A stretch of DNA of 64,000 bases, from assembly GCF_022919075.1 (NCBI RefSeq), contig NZ_CP095078.1, forward strand, positions 5,084,001 to 5,148,000, read 5' to 3'. Source of the stretch: Nocardioides sp. W7. Its GTDB lineage: Bacteria; Actinomycetota; Actinomycetes; Propionibacteriales; Nocardioidaceae. Both the position numbers and the translations under genes were made by a program. Positions 23,988-34,631 of this stretch are shown here, in pieces (position 1 is the first letter of the stretch; each line of letters begins with the position of its first letter). The notes under the pieces were generated by a model. The model worked only from the letters and a program-made list of their open reading frames with translations. It did no database searches and was not told where the DNA came from.

Positions 23988-24524
23988 TCAGTCCCGGCTC
24001 TGCACCGCGGCGAGGGTCGCGAAGGCCACCAGCACGGTGCGCCCCGCCTCCCCCACGACGACCTCCACGAAATCCGCGCCCACCCGGCGGGGTACGCCGT
24101 CGACCCGGCCCCCGTCGGTGTCGTGCAGCACGCACCGCTCCCCCGCGTCGGCCAGCCGGCGGAGCACCGACGCGCGGCCCAGCCGGGCCAGCGGTGACCA
24201 GGCCAGCTCGGGGACCGAGCGCGCGGACGCCCCGCTGACCGAGCGGATCGCGTCGAGGGCGATCACCCAGTCCTGATCGGCGGCGCGCACCAGGCACCAC
24301 TCCGCGGCGACCCGCTCGAGGATGCCGGCGACCGCACCGACCCCGCTCACCTCGAGGCTCACCTCCAGGCCGGCCGAGGCGACCAGCCGGCTGGCCAGGG
24401 TGACGTGCTGGTACTCCGCGCGGCTGCGGTCGGCCAGCTCCGGCGCCCGCTCGGCGTCGTAGAGCGCGTCCGCCTGCTGCTCGAGGTCGTCGAGCAGTGC
24501 GAAGAGCTCGTCCTCCCAGGCCAT
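23988..24524 (-). CDS. Hypothetical actinobacterial protein
   Basis: A 178-residue protein I cannot assign to a named family. It begins with an acidic helix (EDELFALLDDLEQQADALYDAER), then a beta-rich domain with SGVGAVAGILERVAAEWCLVRAADQDWVIAL. That segment and GVPRRVGADFVEVVVGEA resemble small PRC/SH3-like barrels. No signal peptide or membrane segment is seen. It converges with tatB (four nt apart) and is divergent from the LysM gene, sharing the promoter region that holds the (T/C)GCAAA repeats. Similar genes are conserved near LysM/Rv3235 genes in related genomes (recollection). Confidence 0.7.
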   Translation of the reverse strand: MAWEDELFALLDDLEQQADALYDAERAPELADRSRAEYQHVTLASRLVASAGLEVSLEVSGVGAVAGILERVAAEWCLVRAADQDWVIALDAIRSVSGASARSVPELAWSPLARLGRASVLRRLADAGERCVLHDTDGGRVDGVPRRVGADFVEVVVGEAGRTVLVAFATLAAVQSRD

Positions 24525-24565
24525 GCCCCGACCCTGCCACACGTCCTCCGCCTGGGGACAAGCCG

Positions 24566-24618
24566 TTGACGACTTTGCAAAATATGCGTTGACTGATGCA
24601 AACAGACGCAAACGCAAA
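24566..24618. promoter_or_regulatory. A/T-rich promoter with four (T/C)GCAAA repeats
   Basis: (T/C)GCAAA occurs in direct orientation at 24576-24581, 24597-24602, 24607-24612 and 24613-24618, with two TTGAC boxes at 24566 and 24589. The last repeat abuts the AAAGG ribosome-binding site of the LysM gene. The composition is much more A/T-rich than its surroundings, and the site sits between divergent genes. It is probably an operator for a regulator not encoded next to it. Confidence 0.6.
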
Positions 24619-24627
24619 GGTTCTCGG

Positions 24628-25269
24628 ATGAACGCCACCTGCGCACGCCTGCTGCGCTGCACCCTCGTGTGGCTGGCCAGCAGCATCGCCGCGGTCCTCG
24701 CCACCGCCGTGCTGCACGCGGACGCCCTGGCGCTGCGGGGCGGGCCGGGACCCGACCTGGAGAGCGCACTGGTGCGCTGTTGCTCCGCCGTACTGCTCGG
24801 CTGTGCCGCCTGGGCCTGGCTCGCGACCTCGACCCTGGTCCTCCAGGCGGCCCGCGGACGCGCCGGGTGGGCCGTGCCGGGAGTCCCCGCCTCCTGGCGG
24901 CGGCTGGTGCTCCTGGCCTGCGGCACGACCCTCGCGGCCGGCCTGAGCGTCCCCGCGTCGGCGGACCCCGGGTTGACCGGCCTGCCACTGCCCGACCGCG
25001 CCACCGGCGCGGCCACCCGTCCGGTCCCGGACCCGGCGACCCGCGTCTCCCTGGCGGCACCGCCGGCGGCACCGGTCACCGTGCGACGCGGCGACTCCTT
25101 GTGGGAGCTCGCCGCCTCCCAGCTCGGTCCGAGCGCCGCGCCGGCCGAGGTCGAGCGGCACTGGCGGCACCTCTACGCCCTCAACCGGCCCGTCGTCGGC
25201 CCGGATCCCGACCTGATCCACCCCGGCCAGCAGCTGCGGCTGCCCGCACCCCCTCAGGAGTCGTCATGA
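24628..25269 (+). CDS. LysM-domain membrane protein
   Basis: A 213-residue protein with three hydrophobic segments: LLRCTLVWLASSIAAVLATAVL, VRCCSAVLLGCAAWAWLATSTLVL and WRRLVLLACGTTLAAGLSVPASA. The C-terminal LysM domain (~150-205) starts VTVRRGDSLWELAASQLG and ends LIHPGQQLRLP. LysM binds N-acetylglucosamine polymers, so the protein likely tethers to peptidoglycan from the membrane. The ATG has AAAGG seven nt upstream. Its stop overlaps the next ATG (ATGA), making a two-gene operon with the Rv3235-family gene. It may be controlled by the (T/C)GCAAA repeats. Confidence 0.85.
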   Translation: MNATCARLLRCTLVWLASSIAAVLATAVLHADALALRGGPGPDLESALVRCCSAVLLGCAAWAWLATSTLVLQAARGRAGWAVPGVPASWRRLVLLACGTTLAAGLSVPASADPGLTGLPLPDRATGAATRPVPDPATRVSLAAPPAAPVTVRRGDSLWELAASQLGPSAAPAEVERHWRHLYALNRPVVGPDPDLIHPGQQLRLPAPPQESS

Positions 25270-25799
25270 ACCAGTCGCGTCCCGACAACGTCGTCCGACT
25301 CCGGGTGCCGGTCCCGGTCGCGAGCGTGCAGGGCACGCTCGCCCTCGACCTCCAGCCCCGGCACGACCCGCCGCGCGCCGTACCTCCGCAGGACCGGGGC
25401 TCGGGTGACGACGCCACCCCGGTCGACGTCCGACGCCGCCGGGAGGTCGAGCGCTGGGCGCACCGCTTCGCCCAGGCGGCGGTGGAGATCGTCGGCGGCG
25501 ACCGTCCGGCGACCCAGCTGCTGCGCTGGACGACGGGCGAGGTCTACACCGACCTGCACCGCCGCGCCCTGCTCGTCGCCCGGGCCGGCGGGCACCAGCC
25601 CGGCGCCGCCCGGGTCCAGCCCGTCCGCCCCCAGGTCCTCAGCGTCCGCACCTGCTTCGTGGAGCACGGCGCCGTCGAGGCCGGCGTGCACGTGCGGTAC
25701 GGCGACCGCTCCCGCGCCGTCGCCGCCCGCTTCGAGCTGAAGCGGAGCCGGCACGAGTCCACCCCGCGCTGGATCTGCACCGCCCTGGAGTTTGCTTGA
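25266..25799 (+). CDS. Rv3235-family protein (DUF6459)
   Basis: A 177-residue protein. A variable N-terminus is followed from ~residue 60 by the conserved domain: ERWAHRFAQAAVEIVGGDRPATQLLRWTT, the helix TDLHRRALLVARA, and strands VLSVRTCFVEHGAVEAGVHVRYGDR and FELKRSRHESTPRWICTALEF. This is the Rv3235 family, conserved upstream of secA across actinobacteria; no function is established. The fold pattern (helices then an antiparallel sheet with Trp) could suit nucleic-acid or protein binding (inference). It is translationally coupled to the LysM gene. Confidence 0.85.
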   Translation: MNQSRPDNVVRLRVPVPVASVQGTLALDLQPRHDPPRAVPPQDRGSGDDATPVDVRRRREVERWAHRFAQAAVEIVGGDRPATQLLRWTTGEVYTDLHRRALLVARAGGHQPGAARVQPVRPQVLSVRTCFVEHGAVEAGVHVRYGDRSRAVAARFELKRSRHESTPRWICTALEFA

Positions 25800-25842
25800 C
25801 CAGGAGCGTGCGAGGAACGAGCCCGCTCCGTGGGGTCAAGCA

Positions 25843-25995
25843 GGTTGAGCAAGCGCGCGGCTGAGGAACGAAGCCGCGACCGCGCGTCGAAACCCGGTGA
25901 GACGACAGTCGGCCGCAACCCGCGGGGGTTGCGGCCGACGGTCGGCCTGCTGGGTCTCGATACGTCGTCCGCCTACTCGACGACCGACGATCGCG
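25843..25995. repeat. GGGTCTCGA-type intergenic repeat, site 1 (two inverted half-elements)
   Basis: One half-element runs from GGTTGAGCAAGCG at 25843 to TCGAAACCC near 25895. A second, inverted half runs from GGGTCTCGATACG (~25951) to CTACTCGACGACC (~25985). A perfect hairpin at 25908-25939 sits between them. The flanks match repeats at 30200-30259 and 57722-57777. It lies between the convergent Rv3235-family and secA genes. Confidence 0.65.
25908..25939. terminator. Hairpin terminator between Rv3235-family gene and secA
   Basis: A perfect 14-bp stem (GTCGGCCGCAACCC and its complement) closes a GCGG loop. It lies ~110 nt after the plus-strand stop and ~78 nt after the secA stop, so it may serve both. 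Confidence 0.75.
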
Positions 25996-26016
25996 ACCTC
26001 GCGGGCGCGGTCGCGA

Positions 26017-28836
<2,820 letters not shown>

Positions 28837-28889
28837 GAGAGGAATCTCCCTGGGTAGTTCGGGCAGGCCCGGACCGGGCCGGGGCCATG

Positions 28890-30119
28890 CTATCGGGGCT
28901 GGGCCAATCCGATGAGCCCGGCGGCGGACAGCGCGGGCAGCAGCGCCGGCGCGAGGTCGCCACGCGGCTCGGCCCGCACCGAGTCGAGACCGAGCCAACC
29001 GGCCAGCACGCGGAGCTCGGCGGCGAGCTCCTCGGCGGTCTCACCCGGTGCCCCGGGCTCGGCGTACGCACCCTGGACGACCAGCACGCCCGCCTTCCGG
29101 TCCGCCTTGAGGTCGACCCGGGCCACGATCCGGTCGCCGAGCAGGAACGGCAGCACGTAGTAGCCGTGCACGCGCTTCTCGGCCGGGGTGTAGATCTCGA
29201 TGCGGTAGTGGAAGTCGAAGATCCGCTCGGTGCGCTCGCGCTCCCACACGAGCGGGTCGAACGGGCTGAGCAGGGCCCGGGCACCGATCCGGCGCGCGAG
29301 CCGGGCATCGCGGTGGAGGTACGCCGGCCGCTTCCAGCCCTCGATCGTCACGGGGATCAGCTCACCCGACTCGACCAGCGTCGCGACGGCCGGCCGGACG
29401 TCGTCGACGTGCATCCGGAAGTAGTCCTTGAGGCACTGGGCGGTCGCGACGCCGTGCGAGACCGCGGCCCGCCGCACCAGCTCCAGCGACGCCTCGGCCA
29501 GGGACGGCGTCGGCCGGGCCAGCACGTCAGCCGGGATGACCCGCTCGGGCAGGTCGTAGCGGACCTCGAACTGGCTGTTGCGGCCGGCGATGGCCAGGTC
29601 GCCCACGGTGAAGAGGTAGTCGAGCACCTGCCGGGTCGTCGACCAGTTCCATCCCCACTGCTCCTTGGTGCGCGGCAGCCCGTCGTCCAGCTCGCGGGCC
29701 GTCGAGGCGCCCCGGTCGCGGATCTCGTCGATCAGCGACGCCTCCAGCTGGGGGTTCTCCTCCAGGACGGCCCACTTGCCCCGGCGCTGGCGGTAGCGCT
29801 CCATCCGGTGCTGCATGTGCGGCCACAGCTCGACGGGCATGAACGCCTGGACGTGCGCCCAGTACTCCACCAGGCGGCGGGGCCGCTGCTCGGACGCGCG
29901 GCGCAGCAGCTCGACGTCGTAGGGGCCCATCCGGGAGTAGAGCGGCATGTAGTGCGCGCGCTGCAGGACGTTGACCGAGTCGACCTGGAGCACGCCGGTG
30001 CGGGTGAGGGTGCGCTGCAGGGTGCGCATCGTGGGCACCGCGTGGCGCGGGTCGAGGAAGCCCTGGGCTGCGAGCGCGATCCGGCGTGCCTGCGCGGTGC
30101 TCAGCGTCTGCGACGTCAT
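28890..30119 (-). CDS. YcaQ-like winged-helix protein (HTH_42)
   Basis: A 409-residue protein of the winged-helix HTH_42 / YcaQ family, which includes DNA glycosylases that unhook interstrand cross-links. Recognisable segments: STAQARRIALAAQGF at the N-terminus, LQRTLTRTGVLQVDSVNVLQRAHYMPLYSRMGPYD (~40-75), LVEYWAHVQAFMPVELWPHMQHRM and ALLSPFDPLVWERERTERIFDFHYRIEIYTP (~310-340). YcaQ activity needs the QxQ/QxD-type catalytic motif, which I did not confirm, so activity is assigned only at family level. The ATG at 30119 has TACCCT seven nt upstream, giving a leaderless transcript. Confidence 0.85.
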   Translation of the reverse strand: MTSQTLSTAQARRIALAAQGFLDPRHAVPTMRTLQRTLTRTGVLQVDSVNVLQRAHYMPLYSRMGPYDVELLRRASEQRPRRLVEYWAHVQAFMPVELWPHMQHRMERYRQRRGKWAVLEENPQLEASLIDEIRDRGASTARELDDGLPRTKEQWGWNWSTTRQVLDYLFTVGDLAIAGRNSQFEVRYDLPERVIPADVLARPTPSLAEASLELVRRAAVSHGVATAQCLKDYFRMHVDDVRPAVATLVESGELIPVTIEGWKRPAYLHRDARLARRIGARALLSPFDPLVWERERTERIFDFHYRIEIYTPAEKRVHGYYVLPFLLGDRIVARVDLKADRKAGVLVVQGAYAEPGAPGETAEELAAELRVLAGWLGLDSVRAEPRGDLAPALLPALSAAGLIGLAQPR

Positions 30120-30126
30120 GGGCGAG

Positions 30127-30132
30127 AGGGTA
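30127..30132 (-). promoter_or_regulatory. -10 box for leaderless YcaQ-like gene
   Basis: TACCCT on the minus strand ends seven nt before the ATG at 30119. Confidence 0.6.
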
Positions 30133-30199
30133 CGGCGGGGCGCCGACAACTCCCCGCCGCTGGTTGAGGTGCCGACGGTTCTGCTCGCGAGATCGGAAT

Positions 30200-30259
30200 G
30201 GGTCTCGACACGCGGGTCACGGCTTCGCAGGCTCAGCCGTGCCGCTCGCTCGACCACCA
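30200..30259. repeat. GGGTCTCGA-type intergenic repeat, site 2
   Basis: It runs from GGGTCTCGACACG (30200) to GCTCGACCACCA (ends 30259), with an internal CACGGCT...AGCCGTG stem. A partial GGTTGAGG half lies upstream near 30163. It is the second of three such sites in the window, between the YcaQ-like and response-regulator genes. Confidence 0.65.
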
Positions 30260-30261
30260 TT

Positions 30262-30296
30262 GATCTCCCATAGCGGCTCCGCCGCTATGGGAGATC
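30262..30296. terminator. Hairpin terminator overlapping response-regulator stop codon
   Basis: A perfect 16-bp stem (GATCTCCCATAGCGGC, 30262-30277, paired with 30281-30296) closes a TCC loop. The last codons and the TAG stop of the response-regulator gene lie inside the stem. Confidence 0.8.
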
Positions 30297-30965
30297 GAGC
30301 AGCTTTTCCTTGACGGCGTACATCACGGCCTCCATGCGGGAGTGCAGCTGGAGCTTCTCCAAGATGTTGCGCACGTGGTTCTTGACGGTGTTCTCGGAGA
30401 TGAACAGCTGGCGGGCGATCTCGCGGTTGTTCATGCCGCGCGCGACCAGCCGCAGCACCTCGAGCTCGCGCTCGGTCAGCCGCAGGCCCGGGACGTGGTC
30501 GCGCTCGGGGCGCGACATCTGCTTGAACTCGTCGATCAGCTTCACGGCCATCGACGGGCTGATCAGCGACTGGCCGTCGGCGACCACGCGGACCGCCTGG
30601 GCGACCTCGTCGATCGAGGAGTCCTTCAGCAGGTAGCCCGAGGCTCCGCTCTTGACCGCCTCGTAGAGGTCGGCCTCCTCGTCGGAGACGGTGAGCATGA
30701 TGATCTTGGCCGAGGGCACGGCCTCCTTGATGGCCAGGCAGGCCTCGATCCCGGAGCGCTTGGGCATCCGGATGTCGAGCAGCACCACGTCGGGAGCGGC
30801 CGTCGTGGCGAGGTTGGTGCCCTCGACGCCGTCGCCGGCCTCGCCGACCACCTCGATGCCCGACTCCACACCCAGCAGCATCGTGAGCCCGCGCCGGAAG
30901 AGCTCCTGGTCATCGACCACGAGCACCCGGATGGGCTCCGAGCCGTCTGTGTCTGAATCGGCCAC
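30285..30965 (-). CDS. NarL/LuxR-family response regulator
   Basis: A 226-residue two-component regulator. The receiver domain (~10-125) has VLVVDDQELFRRGL (acidic pocket), VVLLDIRMPKRSG (phospho-acceptor Asp at ~60), MLTVSDEEADLYEAV (switch Thr) and GYLLKD (Lys). The LuxR-type HTH (~155-220) has LTERELEVLRLVARGMNNREIARQ and VKNHVRNILEKLQLHSRMEAV. No sensor kinase is adjacent; this gene is conserved beside hpf/comF/mtrAB in actinobacteria. The start is GTG at 30965. A hairpin at 31027-31052 separates it from hpf upstream. Confidence 0.9.
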   Translation of the reverse strand: MADSDTDGSEPIRVLVVDDQELFRRGLTMLLGVESGIEVVGEAGDGVEGTNLATTAAPDVVLLDIRMPKRSGIEACLAIKEAVPSAKIIMLTVSDEEADLYEAVKSGASGYLLKDSSIDEVAQAVRVVADGQSLISPSMAVKLIDEFKQMSRPERDHVPGLRLTERELEVLRLVARGMNNREIARQLFISENTVKNHVRNILEKLQLHSRMEAVMYAVKEKLLDLP

Positions 30966-31026
30966 GCGCAGATCATGGCACGAACGGGCCCCCTCTCGCG
31001 CCCGGGCGGACCACATGACGGCAGGA

Positions 31027-31052
31027 CGGGGTGGCCCGAACGGGCCACCCCG
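31027..31052. terminator. Hairpin terminator after hpf
   Basis: Arms CGGGGTGGCCCG (31027-31038) and their exact complement (31041-31052). It begins 28 nt beyond the hpf stop and lies before the response-regulator start. Confidence 0.8.
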
Positions 31053-31080
31053 ACCACTTCAGCACCGATCAGCCGGCTGC

Positions 31081-31710
31081 TCAGTCCTCCCCGAGCTCCA
31101 GCGAGATGACGCCGTAGTCGTACCCGCGACGCCGGTAGACGACAGCGGGCCGCTCGCTCTCCTTGTCGACGAACAGGTAGAAGTCGTGACCCACGAGCTC
31201 CATCTCGTAGAGGGCCTGGTCGAGGGTCATCGGGCTCGCCGGGTGCGTCTTCTCCCGGACCACCAACGGTCCGTCGCCCGTCACGGCGATCGGTCCGACG
31301 TGCCGCTCCTGGGTCGTCGACAGCTCCTCTTCGAGGGTGTCGGCCATCGGCTCCGCCGACGTGTCGGCGAGCGCCTGCCCCACCGAGACCGGGGTCTTCT
31401 GGCCCCGGTGCACTCGACGCCGGTCGGCGGCCCGGCGCATCTGTGAGGCCATCTTGTCCAGGGCCAGGTCGAGCGCCCCCATCTTGTCGTCGGCAGCGGC
31501 CTCGGCCCGGATGACCGGGCCCTTCGAGAACGCAGTCAGCTGCACGTGGATGGAACGGTCGTGCTGGCGCGGGTTGGGCTCACTGTCCACCTCCACATGC
31601 ACCCGCATGATCCGGTGGTCGTGCTTCTCCAGTCGAGTCAGCTTCTCCGTCGCATGCTCGCGGAACCTGTCCGAGATCTCGCAGTGACGACCCGTGACCA
31701 CAACTTCCAT
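31081..31710 (-). CDS. hpf: Long-form ribosome hibernation-promoting factor (HPF)
   Basis: A 209-residue long HPF. The N-terminal S30AE domain (1-~105) starts MEVVVTGRHCEISDRFREHATEKL, has HVEVDSEPNPRQHD and ends in basic RRAADRRRVHRGQ. The C-terminal dimerisation domain (~155-209) has LVVREKTHPASPMTLDQALYEM, FYLFVDKESERPAVVYRRRGYDYGVISL. It dimerises 70S ribosomes in stationary phase or stress. A strong GGGAGG lies five nt before the ATG. The ~380-nt gap to comF upstream suggests its own promoter. Neighbouring genes match the M. tuberculosis Rv3241c region. Confidence 0.95.
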   Translation of the reverse strand: MEVVVTGRHCEISDRFREHATEKLTRLEKHDHRIMRVHVEVDSEPNPRQHDRSIHVQLTAFSKGPVIRAEAAADDKMGALDLALDKMASQMRRAADRRRVHRGQKTPVSVGQALADTSAEPMADTLEEELSTTQERHVGPIAVTGDGPLVVREKTHPASPMTLDQALYEMELVGHDFYLFVDKESERPAVVYRRRGYDYGVISLELGED

Positions 31711-32090
31711 GTGAACCTCCCGTTAGACAGTTGGTTTCTCTTCAGCTCGCCCATGCCCTCCGAGGGCAGGCCGGAGCACGAGCCGGTATGGCCCGCACCC
31801 CGGTCGAGGACGAGATGGAGCCCGCCCGGCCGACCTGGTCTTCGACCCCACAATCGCCTGCTGAGGCTCCCGCAGCTTCTCTGCCACTACCGGCCTTCTC
31901 CCGCCGTTCTCCGTGTCTGACGGAGAGGACGGGGCAGGACTTACCTCTAAGCCGCACCGTGATCAGACGCCCGAGGGCGTCCTTACGTGGACCGTTTCGC
32001 CTGCGACTGGCCTCGGCTAGCCGCTGGCGTGCCTGCGGCACACCAGCGGTGCAACCACGGACCCGGACGGACTCCATGCAAAGAACGTAG
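31711..32090. other. 380-nt intergenic region upstream of hpf
   Basis: No credible gene; open frames on both strands are short and low-complexity. It holds the comF terminator (32021-32049), a small GACGCCC-GA-GGGCGTC stem (31966-31981) and a GCCCTC-C-GAGGGC palindrome (31755-31767) in the probable hpf leader. I cannot name a specific hpf promoter. Confidence 0.5.
32021..32049 (-). terminator. comF terminator hairpin
   Basis: A 13-bp stem (32021-32033 with 32037-32049) has a 3-nt loop. The single mismatch becomes a G-U pair in the minus-strand RNA, fitting termination of comF, 42 nt downstream of its stop. Confidence 0.7.
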
Positions 32091-32810
32091 TCACTTCCCG
32101 GCCCGCACAAAAGGGACCGAGGTCCCCACTTCGGTGTGACGTCTCCGGGTTGCCGCCACGGCGGCCACGGAAGTCACCTGCAGACCGACCGCCTCGAGGG
32201 CCCGCTGGGCCTCCCGTGCGGTCGCACCGGTCGTCAGCACGTCGTCGCAGATGACGACCCGGGCCCGGGGCAGCACCGCCGCGAGCCGGTGCAGCGGACC
32301 GCTCGGGCAGGTCATCGACCCGGCGAGGTTGCGGGCCCGCGCGGCGGCGTCCAGGCCGGCCTGGTCCACCAGGCCGGGCCGGGTGCGCAGCAGCCTGGCC
32401 ACGCGGACGTCGTACCCCTCCCGCCGGAGCCGGGCGCTCGCTCCCGCGGCCAGGGCGTACGTCGGGTCGTGGCCGCGGGCGCGCACGCTGACGCGTCGGG
32501 ACGGGACCGGCACGAGCACGATCGGGCCCGGTGGGGCCGCGGCGGCGACGGCCTGGGTGAGCAGCCCGACGAGCGGGCGGCCCAGGCCGAGCAGCCGGCG
32601 CTCCTTCAGGCCCAGCACCATCGCCCGCGCGACACCGTCGTACGACGTCGCCGCCCACGGCGGCACCAGCCCGGGCGGGGTCGGGACCGGCCAGGCGAGC
32701 CGGGCTCCGGTCGGGAGCTCCTGCGCGCACGTCACGCAGAGCAGCCGGCCCGGGTCACCGCACCCGACGCAGCGGCCGCCGAGCAGCAGGTCGGTGACGG
32801 CGTCGCGCAC
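32091..32810 (-). CDS. ComF family phosphoribosyltransferase-like protein
   Basis: A 239-residue ComF protein. An N-terminal zinc-finger (CVGCGDPGRLLCVTC, about 14-28) precedes a PRTase fold with the PRPP loop RVVICDDVLTTGATAREAQ near residue 190, plus the family signature RGHDPTYALAAG (~112). ComF is linked to DNA uptake or processing in naturally competent bacteria; its role in actinobacteria is not settled. The GTG start lies 66 nt beyond the lpqB stop. It belongs to the conserved hpf-comF-lpqB-mtrB-mtrA order. Confidence 0.9.
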   Translation of the reverse strand: MRDAVTDLLLGGRCVGCGDPGRLLCVTCAQELPTGARLAWPVPTPPGLVPPWAATSYDGVARAMVLGLKERRLLGLGRPLVGLLTQAVAAAAPPGPIVLVPVPSRRVSVRARGHDPTYALAAGASARLRREGYDVRVARLLRTRPGLVDQAGLDAAARARNLAGSMTCPSGPLHRLAAVLPRARVVICDDVLTTGATAREAQRALEAVGLQVTSVAAVAATRRRHTEVGTSVPFVRAGK

Positions 32811-32876
32811 CGGCCCAGCGCACCACGCCGGCCGCCCCGGCTCAACCGGGGTCGAGCCAGCCTGTGGAGGGCGCCG

Positions 32877-34631
32877 TCAGCCGACGTACCCGAGTGAGCG
32901 CAGCCGCCGACCCTCGCCGAGCTCGATCTCGCGGGCGACCGGGCGGGACAGGTCGAGCGCCCCGTCCGGGGCGAGCACCAGCAGGCTCTGGCCCTCGACG
33001 GGCGAGCCGGCCAGCGACCGGACCGGGCCGTTGAGGTTGGCGATGCTCTCGACACTGGTCGGTGCGCCGTCGACGGCGACCGAGCGGACCTCCCACAGCT
33101 CGCCGGCCACCCCGGTCAGCACCGCGACGCTGGTCGGTGAGCGCCAGGCGACGTCCTTGATCGACGGGGCCTCCAGCGCCCCGCCGAGGATCACCTGGGC
33201 AGGGGTCGCGTTGCGGACGTCGCCCCGGGCCCGGTGGCGGATCCGGCTCACCACCAGCTCGTCGCCCGACCGGCCGGCGACCACGGCCACCATCCGCGAC
33301 CCGTCCCGCGACACCAGGAAGGATCGGACCAGCTGCCCGGTGACCCCGGGCACCTCGAGCGCGCGGAGCCGGTCGTTCTCGTAGTAGCGGACCCGGGCGC
33401 CGTCGGCCCGGCGGTCGACCAGCCAGATCCGGTCGGCGAAGTCCCATGCCGGCTCCAGCAGGTCGGTGCCGCGGTCCAGGATGCTGCGTACGTCGTCGGC
33501 GTCGCCGTTGACCGGAGCGACCAGGACGGCGCCGGCGGTCGTGACGGCCGCGGCGGTGCTGCCGTCGAGGCTGACCGCCGCTGAGCGCAACGCGACCTCG
33601 CCCGTGCCGAAGAGCCCACGGACGGGGTCGAGGTCCTCGGGGATCCCCGAGACCAGCCGCCGCTCCCGGATGCCGAAGACGACCGCGCTGGCGCCCGGGA
33701 CCGCGGGGTCGTACTGCGCGCCGAGGCCGACGGGGAACCGACCCTCCTCGCTGCCGGGCGGCTGGACCGGGTCGCCGTCGACGCTCACCCGCACGGAGGT
33801 GACGCCGGCGACCTGGCGCAGCGTGGCGGCGAGCTGCACCACCATCAGTCGCTGGCTCTCGGGAGGCTGCTGGCCGACGTCGCTGAGCGACACCTCGGCC
33901 ACGCCGTCCGGGGACACCGGCACCGACAGGTCACCGAGCCGGGCCCCGGGCGGGAAGAAGCTGCGAGAGCTGGGCGCGAGCGCGGGTCCCGGACCGTCGA
34001 GCAGGCCCTCGACCAGCCGGGTGGCCAGGGCGTCGTCGTCGGCGACGAACACCGGCTCGGGCACCAGGATCTCGGCGCTGGGGTCGAAGAAGGACAGCGA
34101 CAGCCGCCGGAAGCGCGCCTCGAACCACGACTCGGGCACGATCAGCGCGTCGCGGACGTCGGCGATGCGCCACTGGCCCCGCTCCATCTCCAGGCCGAAC
34201 CTCAGGTCGAGGTCGCTCCCGCTCAACGACCCCCGCCAGGCACCCCGGGCGTCGAACCGGTTGCTGCCGTCGAGCATCCGGACGCGTACGACGGAGCTGA
34301 TGTCGAGGGCCGGCGAGCGGTCGCCGTACGTGATCGTCTCGCGCTCGGGGCGCCAGGATGCCCGGGCCTCCTGGGTGAGGAACTCCGCGGCCGACGTGGT
34401 CTGGATCGGCACCGCGGTCATCGCGTCGAGGAAGCCCTTGACGATCTCCGAGCGCGAGGCGTCGGGCAGCGGCGGCAGCGGGTCGTACTTCACGCCCGTC
34501 GTCTCGGGGGTGCCGCGCGAGTTGTCGGTCTCCACGACCGGTCCGCTCTCGGGCAGGCCCACGCACCCCGCGGCCAGGACCAGCAGCACGGCGGTCAGGA
34601 CCGCGGCGCCCACGCGCGACGGACGTCTCAT
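32877..34631 (-). CDS. lpqB: Lipoprotein LpqB
   Basis: A 584-residue lipoprotein with signal peptide and lipobox LVLAAGC (Cys ~21). The GerMN-like domain covers ~50-290 (SEIVKGFLDAMTAVPIQTTSAAEFL, and DALATRLVEGLLDGPGPAL). A beta-propeller-like LpqB C-terminal domain follows with repeated strands (AAVSLDGSTAAAVT, LVSRDGSRMVAVVAG, DVAWRSPTSVAVLTG). LpqB associates with the MtrB sensor outside the membrane and modulates MtrA activation and cell-envelope processes in mycobacteria. The ATG overlaps the mtrB stop (ATGA), so translation is coupled to the two-component system. Confidence 0.95.
   Translation of the reverse strand: MRRPSRVGAAVLTAVLLVLAAGCVGLPESGPVVETDNSRGTPETTGVKYDPLPPLPDASRSEIVKGFLDAMTAVPIQTTSAAEFLTQEARASWRPERETITYGDRSPALDISSVVRVRMLDGSNRFDARGAWRGSLSGSDLDLRFGLEMERGQWRIADVRDALIVPESWFEARFRRLSLSFFDPSAEILVPEPVFVADDDALATRLVEGLLDGPGPALAPSSRSFFPPGARLGDLSVPVSPDGVAEVSLSDVGQQPPESQRLMVVQLAATLRQVAGVTSVRVSVDGDPVQPPGSEEGRFPVGLGAQYDPAVPGASAVVFGIRERRLVSGIPEDLDPVRGLFGTGEVALRSAAVSLDGSTAAAVTTAGAVLVAPVNGDADDVRSILDRGTDLLEPAWDFADRIWLVDRRADGARVRYYENDRLRALEVPGVTGQLVRSFLVSRDGSRMVAVVAGRSGDELVVSRIRHRARGDVRNATPAQVILGGALEAPSIKDVAWRSPTSVAVLTGVAGELWEVRSVAVDGAPTSVESIANLNGPVRSLAGSPVEGQSLLVLAPDGALDLSRPVAREIELGEGRRLRSLGYVG

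Noticed and set aside
28837..28998. 54-residue N-terminal extension of SecA
   Set aside because: It is Arg/Pro/Ala-rich, overlaps the YcaQ-like gene, and SecA normally starts MPxILDKLL; a GGGAG site precedes the chosen ATG.
31742..32110. Possible 122-residue minus-strand gene upstream of hpf
   Set aside because: Low-complexity Arg/Ala sequence, no ribosome-binding site, and it runs through the comF terminator hairpin and the end of comF.
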